Positions 1 through 7,759 of a DNA stretch of 64,000 bases are shown here, piece by piece. The position numbers and the translations under genes are program-made. The stretch is from Bacillus pumilus (lineage in GTDB: Bacteria > Bacillota > Bacilli > Bacillales > Bacillaceae). Each line of letters opens with the position of its first letter. Position 1 is the first letter of the stretch. The stretch covers positions 1,054,001 to 1,118,000 of the forward strand of contig NZ_CP027116.1 of assembly GCF_003431975.1 (NCBI RefSeq), read 5' to 3'. The notes beneath the pieces are model-generated. The model made no database searches, was not told the origin of the DNA, and worked only from the letters and a program-made list of their open reading frames with translations.

Positions 1-1
1 T

Positions 2-1453
2 CCAGTTACACCAACACACACAGAAGAGCTGCTTAAAATTATCGAAGACAGTGCAGAAACATCCGACAAGCTGCCCGATACCACCGCTATACAAAAGATG
101 ATTGATAGGCACGATGGAGAGCGGGAACAGATGCTTGAAGGTGTCGCTTATTATTTGAATCAAGCGGACATCAAGAAGCGTAACCGCTATTTCTATGAGC
201 ACGGCACAAAAAAGGTTGATACAGAGAAACCAAATAATCGAATCTCTCATAACTGGCATAAGCTGCTGGTTCAACAGAAGGTCCAGTACCTTTTAGGAAA
301 GCCGATAACCTTTAATGCAGAAGATGAAACGTTCCTTGCAGTTGTGAACGACTTTATAGACGAAGATTTTGATGATTGTATGCAAGAATTGCTCAAAAAT
401 GCTAGTAACAAGGGAAAAGAATGGCTTCATCCATTTGTTGATGAAGAAGGTAATTTTGATTATCTTCGCATTCCAGCAGAGGAAGTCATACCGGTTTATG
501 ATTCAACAAAAAAGCGCAGCCTGCTTTATGCTATCCGTTACTATGATGTTAAAAACATTGATGATGAGATCACCCGCAAAGTGGAATTATACACAGATGA
601 ACAGATTTTTTACTATGTAGAGCATAACGGGTCCTTGATCCAAGACTTTGAATATGAGAAGAATCCTGAAAGCCATTTCTACGACAAACGAGGGAAAGGG
701 TATGGCTGGGGTAAGGTTCCAATGATCGAGTTCAAGAACAATGAAGAGGGTGTCAGTGACCTTATCTTCTATAAAGACTTGATAGATGCTTACAATGGGA
801 ACATCTCTAACAATGCTAATACGTTTGATGAAATGCAAGATATTATCTATGAATTAATCAATTATTCAGGTGAAGACCTAGCAGAATTTATGACAAACCT
901 CCGTCATTATAAAGCAGTGGCCGTTGGTGAGGGCGGCGGCTTCAATATGAAGACTGCTGAAATTCCGATGGATAGCTCAAATACACATCTTGATAGGCTT
1001 GAGGAGAACATTTACCGCTTCGGGCAGGGCGTAAACAACAATCCTGACAAAGTGGGAAATTCACCTACCAACGTTGCTATTAAAAATCTATATTCCTTGC
1101 TTGATCTAAAGGCGAATGAAGCAGAGCGGAAGTTCCGGCCAGCTTTACACGCCTTTTTTTGGTTCTTCACTGAATATCTAAAGATGACAGGACAAGGAGA
1201 ATACGATCACACGCTCTTACAGATGACTTTTAACCGCTCTCGAATGACCAACGAACTTGAGCAGGTTCAAATGTCGAACCAGAGCACAGATTTAAGCCGT
1301 GAAACACGCATTGCAAATCATCCATGGGTTGATGATGTAGAAGCGGAAATGAAGCGTATCGAGGCAGAGGAAGCCGAATACAGAAACAGCATGCCGCCGT
1401 TAACTGATATTGAACCAGCGGGCGGTGATGAAGATGAACCAAAACGAGATTGA
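2..1453 (+). CDS. phage portal protein, SPP1 gp6-like (5' end outside window)
   Basis: The frame is open from the first bases, so the true start lies left of the window; 483 residues are visible, close to the roughly 500 of SPP1 gp6. The protein forms the dodecameric portal ring through which DNA enters the head. Recognisable features are the basic, aromatic N-terminal segment with NRISHNWHKLLVQQKVQYL, the central DLIDAYNGNISNNANTFDE helix region and an acidic C-terminus. The stop overlaps the start of the minor head protein, as is usual for portal/gp7 gene pairs. The family call rests on protein pattern and on the following gene order. Confidence 0.9.
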   Translation, partial: PVTPTHTEELLKIIEDSAETSDKLPDTTAIQKMIDRHDGEREQMLEGVAYYLNQADIKKRNRYFYEHGTKKVDTEKPNNRISHNWHKLLVQQKVQYLLGKPITFNAEDETFLAVVNDFIDEDFDDCMQELLKNASNKGKEWLHPFVDEEGNFDYLRIPAEEVIPVYDSTKKRSLLYAIRYYDVKNIDDEITRKVELYTDEQIFYYVEHNGSLIQDFEYEKNPESHFYDKRGKGYGWGKVPMIEFKNNEEGVSDLIFYKDLIDAYNGNISNNANTFDEMQDIIYELINYSGEDLAEFMTNLRHYKAVAVGEGGGFNMKTAEIPMDSSNTHLDRLEENIYRFGQGVNNNPDKVGNSPTNVAIKNLYSLLDLKANEAERKFRPALHAFFWFFTEYLKMTGQGEYDHTLLQMTFNRSRMTNELEQVQMSNQSTDLSRETRIANHPWVDDVEAEMKRIEAEEAEYRNSMPPLTDIEPAGGDEDEPKRD

Positions 1454-2348
1454 TAAGCTGCTCGATGACATGATCACAGAGGATGCCAAGAAAATTGATG
1501 CTGTCTTTGCTAAGAGATTGAAAGAGATTAATCAGCAGATGGCCGCTCTTTTCGCTAAGTATGGGAAAGATGGTTCACTTTCTATGGCTGATCTGAATAA
1601 GTACAACCGTTTCAAAAAAGAAATGGAGCGGATGACTGAGGAATCAAGCAAAGCATTCAAAACTGTGATCATCATTGTCGAAGCATTAGCAGCCAAGCAG
1701 TTTCTTGAGAATTACATGCGATCCGCTTATCTCTACGAGATAGAAGCAGCGGTGAAGATGGGTTATACGTTGCCAACAACTGCGATGATTCAACAGGCAA
1801 TATTAAACCCGATAGCTGAATTGACTCTTTCAGCCTTATATAAGCGTCACCGTGATGATTATGTCCGACAGATTCAAATTTCCATTGCTCAAGGGATTCA
1901 AGCGGGTGAGGATTATTCCAAAATAGCCAAGCGAATTGAAAGAGCGACCGAATTTGCACGAAAGAAAGCCCGTGACGTGGCGAGAACCGAAGTTCATAGG
2001 GTACAGGTATCAGCAAGAATGGAAAGCGCTGAAAAGGCTTCTAAGCATGCAAACTTAGAAAAGGTGTGGAATTCTACCCTTGATCTAAAAACAAGGCTAG
2101 GGCATAGAAAGCTAGATGGGAAGACCGCTAAAAATGGTTTGTTCGTTTCTATTTATGGCGGTGTCGGCCCCGCTCCGGGTCACATGAATAATGCCAAAGA
2201 TGATATAAACTGCCGCTGCACGGTCGCTTTCAAAGTGAATGGCAAAATGCCAGACACGAGAAGAGCGAGAAAAGGCGGTTCTGGAGCGGGTGAAGTCATC
2301 CCATACCAAACCTATGAAGAGTGGTACAAAACAATTGAGAACAAATAA
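1434..2348 (+). CDS. phage minor head protein, SPP1 gp7-like (Mu F domain)
   Basis: 304 residues. This is the head morphogenesis protein that associates with the portal and affects DNA ejection in SPP1. The N-terminal half is long and helical. The C-terminal half carries the Mu-F type signature: ARDVARTEVHRVQ followed near the end by DDINCRCTVAF, the Cys-containing end motif of the family. The start is placed at ATG 1434, which has GGCGGTG six bases upstream; an in-frame TTG lies at 1410 and another ATG at 1428. It overlaps the portal gene by 20 bases, so the two are probably translationally coupled. Confidence 0.88.
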   Translation: MNQNEIDKLLDDMITEDAKKIDAVFAKRLKEINQQMAALFAKYGKDGSLSMADLNKYNRFKKEMERMTEESSKAFKTVIIIVEALAAKQFLENYMRSAYLYEIEAAVKMGYTLPTTAMIQQAILNPIAELTLSALYKRHRDDYVRQIQISIAQGIQAGEDYSKIAKRIERATEFARKKARDVARTEVHRVQVSARMESAEKASKHANLEKVWNSTLDLKTRLGHRKLDGKTAKNGLFVSIYGGVGPAPGHMNNAKDDINCRCTVAFKVNGKMPDTRRARKGGSGAGEVIPYQTYEEWYKTIENK

Positions 2349-2470
2349 TGAACTGTCCTGAGCATGACGTAAAAAGGCTCTTTTGCTCATTCTAAAGGCT
2401 TGGAGCCAAACTAAGCGTAAATCCTGTGCGTGAGGTGGACACGCAAAAAAACATCAAAGGAGAGATAAAC

Positions 2471-3136
2471 ATGTCATTAAAAGAATTACTCGGTGAGGAT
2501 CTGTATGCTCAAGTAGTAGAAAAAGCTGGAGATCAAAAGATTGATATTGTAAGCAATGGTCAATGGTTCCCCAAGGAGCGGTTTGACGCAGTGAACAATG
2601 AAAAGAAGGAATTGAAAAGCCAGCTTGATGAGCGTGATCAGCAGTTAAGCACACTGCAAAAGCAAGCCAAAGGAAATGAAGAGCTTCAAAACGCAATTGA
2701 GCAGCTGCAAGAAGAAAATAAAAAGGTGTCTGAGGAATATCAGCAAAAGCTGGAGAAACAAGCCTTTGAATTTGCTATTGAAAGTGCTTTACGTGATGCG
2801 AAGGCGAAAAACATCAAGGCTGTAAAAGCTAATTTAAACGTTGATGGGCTTAAATTATCTGATGATAAGGTCATTGGTCTTGATGAGCAGTTAACCGCTC
2901 TTAAAGAGAGTGACAGCTATCTATTTGAAGCGGAGAATGACAGTTCCCCGGGTTTAGCGGGTAGGCAGCCCCATGGAACAGGAAATTCAGCGGCTAATTT
3001 GCCAACAGCTAAAAATCCATTCAGTCAGGACCATTTAAACCTAACTGAGCAAGGGAACATTTTAAGAAGTGATCCAGAACAAGCTAAAAAATTAATCATC
3101 CAAGCAGGCGGAAATCCTGCAATCTATGGATTATAA
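2471..3136 (+). CDS. phage scaffolding protein (GP20-like)
   Basis: 221 residues, highly charged. A coiled coil spans residues 35-100 (repeats of E, K, Q and L, for example in KKELKSQLDERDQQLSTL). The C-terminus is disordered and contains QPHGTGNSAANLPTAKNPFS. The arrangement, directly before the major capsid gene, is that of a scaffold that templates procapsid assembly and is then lost. The start is ATG 2471 with AAAGGAGAG just upstream; an in-frame GTG at 2426 has no better signal. The 122 bases between it and the minor head gene contain no convincing gene. Confidence 0.8.
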   Translation: MSLKELLGEDLYAQVVEKAGDQKIDIVSNGQWFPKERFDAVNNEKKELKSQLDERDQQLSTLQKQAKGNEELQNAIEQLQEENKKVSEEYQQKLEKQAFEFAIESALRDAKAKNIKAVKANLNVDGLKLSDDKVIGLDEQLTALKESDSYLFEAENDSSPGLAGRQPHGTGNSAANLPTAKNPFSQDHLNLTEQGNILRSDPEQAKKLIIQAGGNPAIYGL

Positions 3137-3148
3137 AGGAGAATTTAA

Positions 3149-4135
3149 ATGGCAGTAACTAGAGTTCAGGATGTTATCATCCCGGAAATTTTTAACCAGT
3201 ACACAATGAACAACACTGTTGAACAAACAGCAGTATATCGAAGCGGAATTATCCAGCCTGTACCGGGCTTAATTGTTCCAAGTGGTGGGGATACAGTTAA
3301 TATGCCTTTTTGGAACGATCTTGAAGGTGATCCAGAGGCAATTCAATCAGACCATGCACTGACTCCGCAAAAAATTACATCGGGAAAAGATGTTGCACGG
3401 GTCCTCGAATACGGAAAGGCATGGAGTAGTGAAGATTTAGCGGCTGAACTTGCTGGATCTGATCCTATGAGAGCGATTGGGGATCGTGTTAATAATTATT
3501 GGGAAAGACAAATGCAGCGAATGATTTTCCATATGCTTAATGGTGTTTTTGGTAGCAACATCACTAATAACGATGGTGATCTAGTATTAGATATTTCGAG
3601 CGGTGACGGGAAAAAATACACAACTTACCTATTTGCTGGCGGCGCTGTTGGTTATGCTCCGGGAATGCCTAAAACACCGACAGAAACAGATAGAAACTCA
3701 TTGAAAGGTGAGGACATTTTGATCAATCGCAAGAAATTCATTATGCATCCTCGTGGTTTCAAATGGACAGAAGCACAAGTTGCTGGCGAAATGCCTACCT
3801 TTAAAGAATTAGCAAGCGCTAGGAACTATGAACGTGTTTATGATAAGAAGAAAGTCCGAATTGTGAAGATTATTTCCAATGAAGGGCCAGAAGCAGCGGC
3901 TAAATCAAAATTAAGCGGAGAAGTGATTCTTGATGCAGCTCAATTACTTGGTGATGCTAAAGGGAATTTCACTTCAATTGCGATGCATTCGCTGACTCAT
4001 ACAAATTTACAGAAACAAAACTTGATTGAGTTCATTCCTAACAACAGAGCTGATGTAGGTTTCGGAACATATCTTCAAAAATCTATTATTGTTGATGATT
4101 CACTTCCAGTGGAAGAGCCTATTCCAACGCCCTAA
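3149..4135 (+). CDS. major capsid protein, SPP1 gp13-like, with altered segment order
   Basis: 328 residues. HK97-fold shell protein. The N-terminal part (VQDVIIPEIFNQYTMNNT, later NMPFWNDLEGD and GSDPMRAIGDRV) matches what I recall of SPP1 gp13. Two later blocks appear in the opposite order from gp13. Here the block with PTETDRN, EDILINRK and MHPRGFKWTE comes first (about residues 155-250), and the block with AMHSLTH, KQNLIEF and IIVDDSLPVE comes last (about 260-324). The gene ends ACG-CCC-TAA and is followed in the +1 frame by a fibronectin domain. The ribosome site is AAAGGAG just before ATG 3149. The capsid role is secure; the segment swap relies on memory of gp13. Confidence 0.9.
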   Translation: MAVTRVQDVIIPEIFNQYTMNNTVEQTAVYRSGIIQPVPGLIVPSGGDTVNMPFWNDLEGDPEAIQSDHALTPQKITSGKDVARVLEYGKAWSSEDLAAELAGSDPMRAIGDRVNNYWERQMQRMIFHMLNGVFGSNITNNDGDLVLDISSGDGKKYTTYLFAGGAVGYAPGMPKTPTETDRNSLKGEDILINRKKFIMHPRGFKWTEAQVAGEMPTFKELASARNYERVYDKKKVRIVKIISNEGPEAAAKSKLSGEVILDAAQLLGDAKGNFTSIAMHSLTHTNLQKQNLIEFIPNNRADVGFGTYLQKSIIVDDSLPVEEPIPTP

Positions 4136-4397
4136 TGCGCCCCAAAACCTACGGTTTACAAGCACAAGTAAATCTGTGACTGTTAATTGGGATGCCGTAG
4201 CTGGGGCGGATTCATACAATGTTTATCGGGGAGCAGACAAACGTCTTGATAAGAATGTAACCAAGCCTGAATACAGCACGGACGGTCTAACGCCTGATAC
4301 TAAGTTAACAATCAATGTCACTTCTGTTAATGAGAGCGGCGAATCTGCAATGTCGGAAATCGCAACTAAAACAGAAGCAGAAGGAGGCACCGAGTAA
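4134..4397 (+). CDS. +1 frameshift extension of major capsid protein: fibronectin type III domain
   Basis: An 87-codon frame lies one base ahead of the capsid frame and has no ribosome site or sensible start of its own. After CCC (4130-4132), slipping the proline codon forward one base to CCU skips the stop and gives P-N-A-P-Q-N-L-R-F and on through a complete FN3-type domain (WDAVAGADSYNVYRGADK, then TKLTINVTSVNESGES). The product would be a minority, longer capsid protein of about 415 residues with a surface domain. Listeria phage PSA capsid and SPP1 gp17.1 are known precedents for frameshifted Ig-like/FN3 extensions. A homologous domain follows the tail tube gene with the same CCC-TAA site. 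Confidence 0.85.
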   Translation, partial: NAPQNLRFTSTSKSVTVNWDAVAGADSYNVYRGADKRLDKNVTKPEYSTDGLTPDTKLTINVTSVNESGESAMSEIATKTEAEGGTE

Positions 4398-4589
4398 ATG
4401 GGAGCAACAACCTTTTGGCTCTTGGAACAAGACTTGAAAAGGCGTGCGAAGATTGAAAAAGATGCTCAAGACGACCTGTCTTATGAAGAAATGACTGTTG
4501 AGCAGCTAAAGCAGAAAGCGAAAGATAAAGGAATTGCTGGTTATTACAACATGAAGCGTGAAAAACTGCTTGAAAAATTGAAAGGGTGA
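4398..4589 (+). CDS. small phage head-region protein with SAP/Rho-N-like C-terminus
   Basis: 63 residues. It begins immediately after the FN3 frame's stop, with AGAAGGAGG upstream, so it has its own good ribosome site. The N-terminal part is charged. The C-terminal part (MTVEQLKQKAKDKGIAGYYNMKREKLLEKL) has the shape of the short Rho-N/SAP-type helical DNA-binding motif often seen in small phage structural or connector-region proteins. Position between capsid and connector suggests a role in head completion, but no function can be assigned. Confidence 0.7.
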   Translation: MGATTFWLLEQDLKRRAKIEKDAQDDLSYEEMTVEQLKQKAKDKGIAGYYNMKREKLLEKLKG

Positions 4590-4593
4590 TCCA

Positions 4594-4890
4594 ATGGACA
4601 TCCAACAGATTAAAAGAATGATAGGAATGACCACAGATAAGCACGATGATTACTTGTCTGAGGTTGTTCCTATTTTTGTTGAATGGGCTTCTGACTTTTG
4701 TAAGAACAAGTTTGATGTAGATGACCTGCCGGCGGGTGTAAAAATCTTTGTTGCGAAAGCTGTTGAGTTCAACATGAAGCCAGCTGGTTTAGCAAGTCGA
4801 AGCATGGGTGATGTGTCGTACTCTTATGACACTGATTTTCCTGAAACGGTAACTAAGTACCTGTACCCGTATAGGAGGGCTTATTGGTGA
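4594..4890 (+). CDS. head-tail connector protein, SPP1 gp15-like
   Basis: 98 residues. All-helical small protein beginning MDIQQIKRMIGM and continuing with HDDYLSEVVPIFVEWASDFCKNKF, the pattern of the gp6/gp15 connector family whose ring extends the portal. It sits in the expected place after capsid and before the head-closure gene, and its stop overlaps the next start. Assignment is by family pattern and order. Confidence 0.75.
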   Translation: MDIQQIKRMIGMTTDKHDDYLSEVVPIFVEWASDFCKNKFDVDDLPAGVKIFVAKAVEFNMKPAGLASRSMGDVSYSYDTDFPETVTKYLYPYRRAYW

Positions 4891-5225
4891 GTTATGTATT
4901 TGAAGAGTTCCCACATGAAATCACGTTTCAAAAGCTTGAAAAAGTGCCGGACGGTGGCGGTGGATTCACAGAAAAGTATGTGGACTATCTGACAATACCC
5001 GCTCGGGTCACGAGTGTTTCATCAAGAGAATTTTACCAAGCTCAACAGATACAATATCCAGTTGACCACAATGTCTATTTCGAGTACAGAGAAGACATTG
5101 AAAAGACCATGCGAATTAAACACCAAAATAAAATACTCAAATTGAAGTCAGATTCTATCGACCAAGGCGGAGAGAATGAAATAATGTGTCTCAAATGCCA
5201 AGTTTCAGAGGTGCTCAATGGCTGA
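4884..5225 (+). CDS. head closure protein, SPP1 gp16-like (head-tail joining)
   Basis: 113 residues, beta-rich, with the family's typical EITFQKLEKVPDGGGGFTEKYVDYLTIPARV opening half and a short C-terminal strand region. In SPP1 this ring plugs the filled head before tail attachment. The start may be TTG 4884 or GTG 4887; the ribosome site AGGAGGGC at 4872-4879 fits GTG 4887 slightly better. It overlaps the gene before and the gene after. Confidence 0.72.
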   Translation: MVSYVFEEFPHEITFQKLEKVPDGGGGFTEKYVDYLTIPARVTSVSSREFYQAQQIQYPVDHNVYFEYREDIEKTMRIKHQNKILKLKSDSIDQGGENEIMCLKCQVSEVLNG

Positions 5226-5637
5226 GATAAGCGGAAAATGGGCTAAACAAATGGCGAAAACGGTTGAGAAATTCGAGCGCAAAGTCATAGATCGAGCAAA
5301 ACAAATTGTCACAGAAACAGCAGAACTGATTTACAGTCATGCTGTCATTAACGCACCAACAGCAATGATTGATGGTGGGAACCTTAAAAACTCGATTGAG
5401 GTTGAATATCGAGACGAAGGGTTAAAAGCCATCATCACCGTTGGTGCCGATTACGCCATATACGTTGAGTATGGAACCGGTATTTATGCAGAGGAAGGCG
5501 GCGGCCGTCAAAAACCGTGGGTCTATTATGACGAAAAGCTAGGCCGATGGGTGATCACTAGAGGTATGAGGGCGCAACCATTCTTTAACCCGGCTGTTGA
5601 AGAAGGAATGAGGCATTTTGCCCGTGAAACGCAATAG
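5218..5637 (+). CDS. tail completion / neck protein, HK97 gp10-like (SPP1 gp16.1 position)
   Basis: 139 residues. It carries the hallmark of the HK97 gp10 family: an alpha-helical N-terminus, then SIEVEYRDEGLKAIITVGADYAIYVEYGT, the YAxYVEYGT motif, and a C-terminal RAQPFFNPAVEE motif. Such proteins sit at the head-tail joint. ATG 5218 overlaps the upstream stop (ATGGCTGA) with GAGGTG nine bases before it. Confidence 0.8.
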   Translation: MAEISGKWAKQMAKTVEKFERKVIDRAKQIVTETAELIYSHAVINAPTAMIDGGNLKNSIEVEYRDEGLKAIITVGADYAIYVEYGTGIYAEEGGGRQKPWVYYDEKLGRWVITRGMRAQPFFNPAVEEGMRHFARETQ

Positions 5638-5652
5638 AAAGGAGCTGCTCAA

Positions 5653-6051
5653 ATGCGCTCATCATTGTGGCCGTTACAGGCTGCTATATTTGAAAGGCTA
5701 TCTATGGATAAGCGGTTAAACGAACGTGTCACAGGCGTTTTTGATGCGGTTTCCAAAGATACTAAAAAGCCTTATGTCTCTATGGGTGATGACGATGTGG
5801 CCCTATTTGAGACAAAAACATCTGCTGGCGAGGTTGTAAACGTGGTTTTACATTGCTGGTCAGATTACAACGGAAAAAAAGAAGCACAGCAGGTCATAGA
5901 CCTCATGTTGCAAGCTTTGACCAAAAGGCCCCTAGAAATAGAGGGTTTTTCTTTATGCCGTTCTGAGTTGCGAGGGATGCAGGTCATCACAGACATAGAC
6001 GGATATACAAAACACGGTATCTTGCGAATGAGATACACGATAAACAATTGA
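5653..6051 (+). CDS. tail terminator / tail-to-head joining protein, SPP1 gp17-like (DUF3168)
   Basis: 132 residues. The opening MRSSLWPLQAAIFERLSMDKRL and the later FETKTSAGEVVNVVLHCWSDYNGKKEAQQVIDLM are the typical DUF3168 pattern; the family caps the tail tube and joins it to the head. It has a strong ribosome site (AAAGGAG) and lies directly before the tail tube gene. Confidence 0.8.
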   Translation: MRSSLWPLQAAIFERLSMDKRLNERVTGVFDAVSKDTKKPYVSMGDDDVALFETKTSAGEVVNVVLHCWSDYNGKKEAQQVIDLMLQALTKRPLEIEGFSLCRSELRGMQVITDIDGYTKHGILRMRYTINN

Positions 6052-6064
6052 GAGGATGATTTGA

Positions 6065-6589
6065 ATGGTAAACCTTTTGAATGGTAAGGATGAAGTCTAT
6101 TTTGTTCAAACGATGAAATCGACAGACACGGAAGGTTCTTTTGTTGCTTTCCAAACAGAGGGATCTCATACGAAAGAACAAGACTCACTGGACGAAAGCA
6201 CAAAATCGGGGCGAATTGTTGGATATGGTACGAAGAGTGAAACAATTGAATTATCTTATTATGCTGCCGACGATGACCCGGGACAAAAAGATATTGAAGC
6301 GGCTTATGATAACGAAGAAGCCGTTCAAGTTTGGAAAGTAAACCTGAATTTAAATAAAAACGGAAAGCACGACTCCGAGTATGGTCATGCGATTATTGAA
6401 AATCTTGAGAAAAGCGCACCGCAAGATGGATTTATTGAGGTTTCAACAACTCTTCCTGTACTTGGGAAGACATTCAAAGATGAATTAGACCCGCTAGATC
6501 CTGCTTTTATTGCTAAAATCCGTTCTACTGCTGGAGCTGACGGATTCAAGCAGTTTGGCGAACTTAATAAGAAAGTTGAGACACCCTAA
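6065..6589 (+). CDS. major tail tube protein, SPP1 gp17.1-like
   Basis: 174 residues. It polymerises as hexameric rings around the tape measure to form the tail tube. The sequence is beta-rich, with KDEVYFVQTMKSTDTEGSFVAFQTEGSH at the start and FIEVSTTLPVLGKTFKDELDPLDPAFI near the end, as in the TP901-1/SPP1 major tail family. The gene ends ACA-CCC-TAA, and the +1 frame continues directly into an FN3-type domain. SPP1 makes gp17.1 and a longer gp17.1* by the same strategy, which supports the assignment. Confidence 0.88.
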   Translation: MVNLLNGKDEVYFVQTMKSTDTEGSFVAFQTEGSHTKEQDSLDESTKSGRIVGYGTKSETIELSYYAADDDPGQKDIEAAYDNEEAVQVWKVNLNLNKNGKHDSEYGHAIIENLEKSAPQDGFIEVSTTLPVLGKTFKDELDPLDPAFIAKIRSTAGADGFKQFGELNKKVETP

Positions 6590-6851
6590 GGAGCCCCAAA
6601 ATCTATCGTTTACAGCTACGTCTGACAGTATTTCAGTAAAGTGGGATGCGGTAGAAGGGGCGACTTCATATAACGTATACAGAGGCGCAGACAAGCGTCT
6701 TGATAAAAACGTCACTGACACAAGTTATGTCGCAACAGGGATGAATCCTGATACGAAACTGACCATTAATGTGACAGCAGTGAATGAAGCTGGCGAGTCT
6801 CCAATGAGTGAAATCGTTACACAGACAGAACCGGCTTCCACAGGAGAATAA
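6588..6851 (+). CDS. +1 frameshift extension of tail tube protein: fibronectin type III domain
   Basis: 87 codons in the +1 frame relative to the tail tube gene, entered at CCC (6584-6586) before TAA. The fused sequence runs T-P-K-E-P-Q-N-L-S-F and then a full FN3-type fold (WDAVEGATSYNVYRGADK, DTKLTINVTAVNEAGES). By eye it is about two-thirds identical to the capsid extension, including an invariant SYNVYRGADKRLDKNVT. No ribosome site serves it independently. It should yield a minority long tail tube protein displaying FN3 domains on the outside of the tail, as SPP1 gp17.1* does. Confidence 0.88.
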   Translation, partial: KEPQNLSFTATSDSISVKWDAVEGATSYNVYRGADKRLDKNVTDTSYVATGMNPDTKLTINVTAVNEAGESPMSEIVTQTEPASTGE

Positions 6852-6857
6852 CACTTG

Positions 6858-6890
6858 AAGGGCCTCTATTATCTGGAGGCTCTTTTCTAT
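6858..6890 (+). terminator. hairpin after the tail tube/FN3 genes
   Basis: AAGGGCCTC and GAGGCTCTT pair over nine positions with one G-U wobble, followed by TTCTATT. It may be a partial terminator that lowers expression of downstream tail genes relative to the abundant tube protein. The T tract is interrupted, so complete termination is doubtful. Confidence 0.5.
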
Positions 6891-6919
6891 TACAAAAAAA
6901 CAAATCGGGGTTTTTATAA

Positions 6920-7426
6920 ATGGCTACTTTAACAATTGGAAATAAAGAATATACAGCAAGATGTGATTTCTCGTTTGACCGTACAGCAAATGAAAAATAT
7001 ACAAGTAAAGAGGAAGACAAATCAGGCGGCACGCTGAACATTTACATGGGCTTGCTCAATGAAGATGCTTTAATGCTTTCAGCTTTTTGGGATTGCGCTT
7101 TATCTCACCTTAAAGGCAGTAAACCGTCTTCAGAACAAATTGAAGAAGCAATCATGAAAATCATTGACGAAGACACTAAAGGTGATGCTACTGACCGTTT
7201 GATTAACGAAGCATTCCAGACACTTGAGAATGCCGGTTTTTTCAAAGGCAAGATTCGTCAGCAATGGACCATGATGGAGAAAATGGGGGCACCGAAGAAA
7301 GCGGCACCGAACGAGACACCAGAAATGACGGCGAAACGGATCGAGGAACAGGAACAAGCGAAGGAATACATGGAAATGCTCAAGCAAGCCCGCAAAGAGC
7401 GGATGGGATCGACTACCTCCAAGTAA
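6920..7426 (+). CDS. tail assembly chaperone (gpG-like, SPP1 gp17.5 position)
   Basis: 168 residues. It lies between the tail tube and tape measure genes, where dsDNA siphophages encode the chaperone that coats the tape measure. It has an N-terminal beta region and a helical middle (DALMLSAFWDCALSHLKGSK), then a long charged C-terminal helix (AKRIEEQEQAKEYMEMLKQ). Function follows from position and from the overlapping -1 frame. The ribosome site is poor (GGGG eleven bases upstream of ATG 6920). Confidence 0.75.
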   Translation: MATLTIGNKEYTARCDFSFDRTANEKYTSKEEDKSGGTLNIYMGLLNEDALMLSAFWDCALSHLKGSKPSSEQIEEAIMKIIDEDTKGDATDRLINEAFQTLENAGFFKGKIRQQWTMMEKMGAPKKAAPNETPEMTAKRIEEQEQAKEYMEMLKQARKERMGSTTSK

Positions 7427-7755
7427 TTGAAGACGCAGCTCGTTGGATGGGTGTCTATGACAACGATCTCATCATGACATGGACTCCAAACGAGTATAAA
7501 CGCAAGCTCAAAGCGGCCAAGCTGCGTGAAATTGATGAAATAGAGCGAATGACAATAAATGCTATGTTTCACCGGTATGCGAATAACGCCAAAAAAGTTA
7601 AGCCTTCACAAATGTTTGATGCACAAAAAGCTAGAGCAGAGCTTGAGCGGGATGTCACTGGCAATGGTTTCAAAAATCAAGTGGATGCCAAAAAGCTGAA
7701 CGATCTAAACATTGGATTAAGGAACATGCTTAGAAAACCAAAAGAAGAGGGGTGA
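7243..7755 (+). CDS. -1 frame extension of tail assembly chaperone (gpGT-like)
   Basis: This frame is open from 7225 to 7755 and lacks a ribosome site. The part after 7400 (DYLQVIEDAARWMGVYDNDLIMTW onward) looks like a genuine globular T domain and ends just before the tape measure start. A -1 slip from the chaperone frame is expected from the family. A canonical heptamer T-TTT-TTC lies in the correct phase at 7237-7243. If used, the fusion runs through a Gly/Thr/Asp/Glu-rich linker. A later, less canonical slip nearer 7395-7426 cannot be excluded, so the entry point is uncertain. Confidence 0.6.
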   Translation, partial: QRQDSSAMDHDGENGGTEESGTERDTRNDGETDRGTGTSEGIHGNAQASPQRADGIDYLQVIEDAARWMGVYDNDLIMTWTPNEYKRKLKAAKLREIDEIERMTINAMFHRYANNAKKVKPSQMFDAQKARAELERDVTGNGFKNQVDAKKLNDLNIGLRNMLRKPKEEG

Positions 7756-7759
7756 GGGT

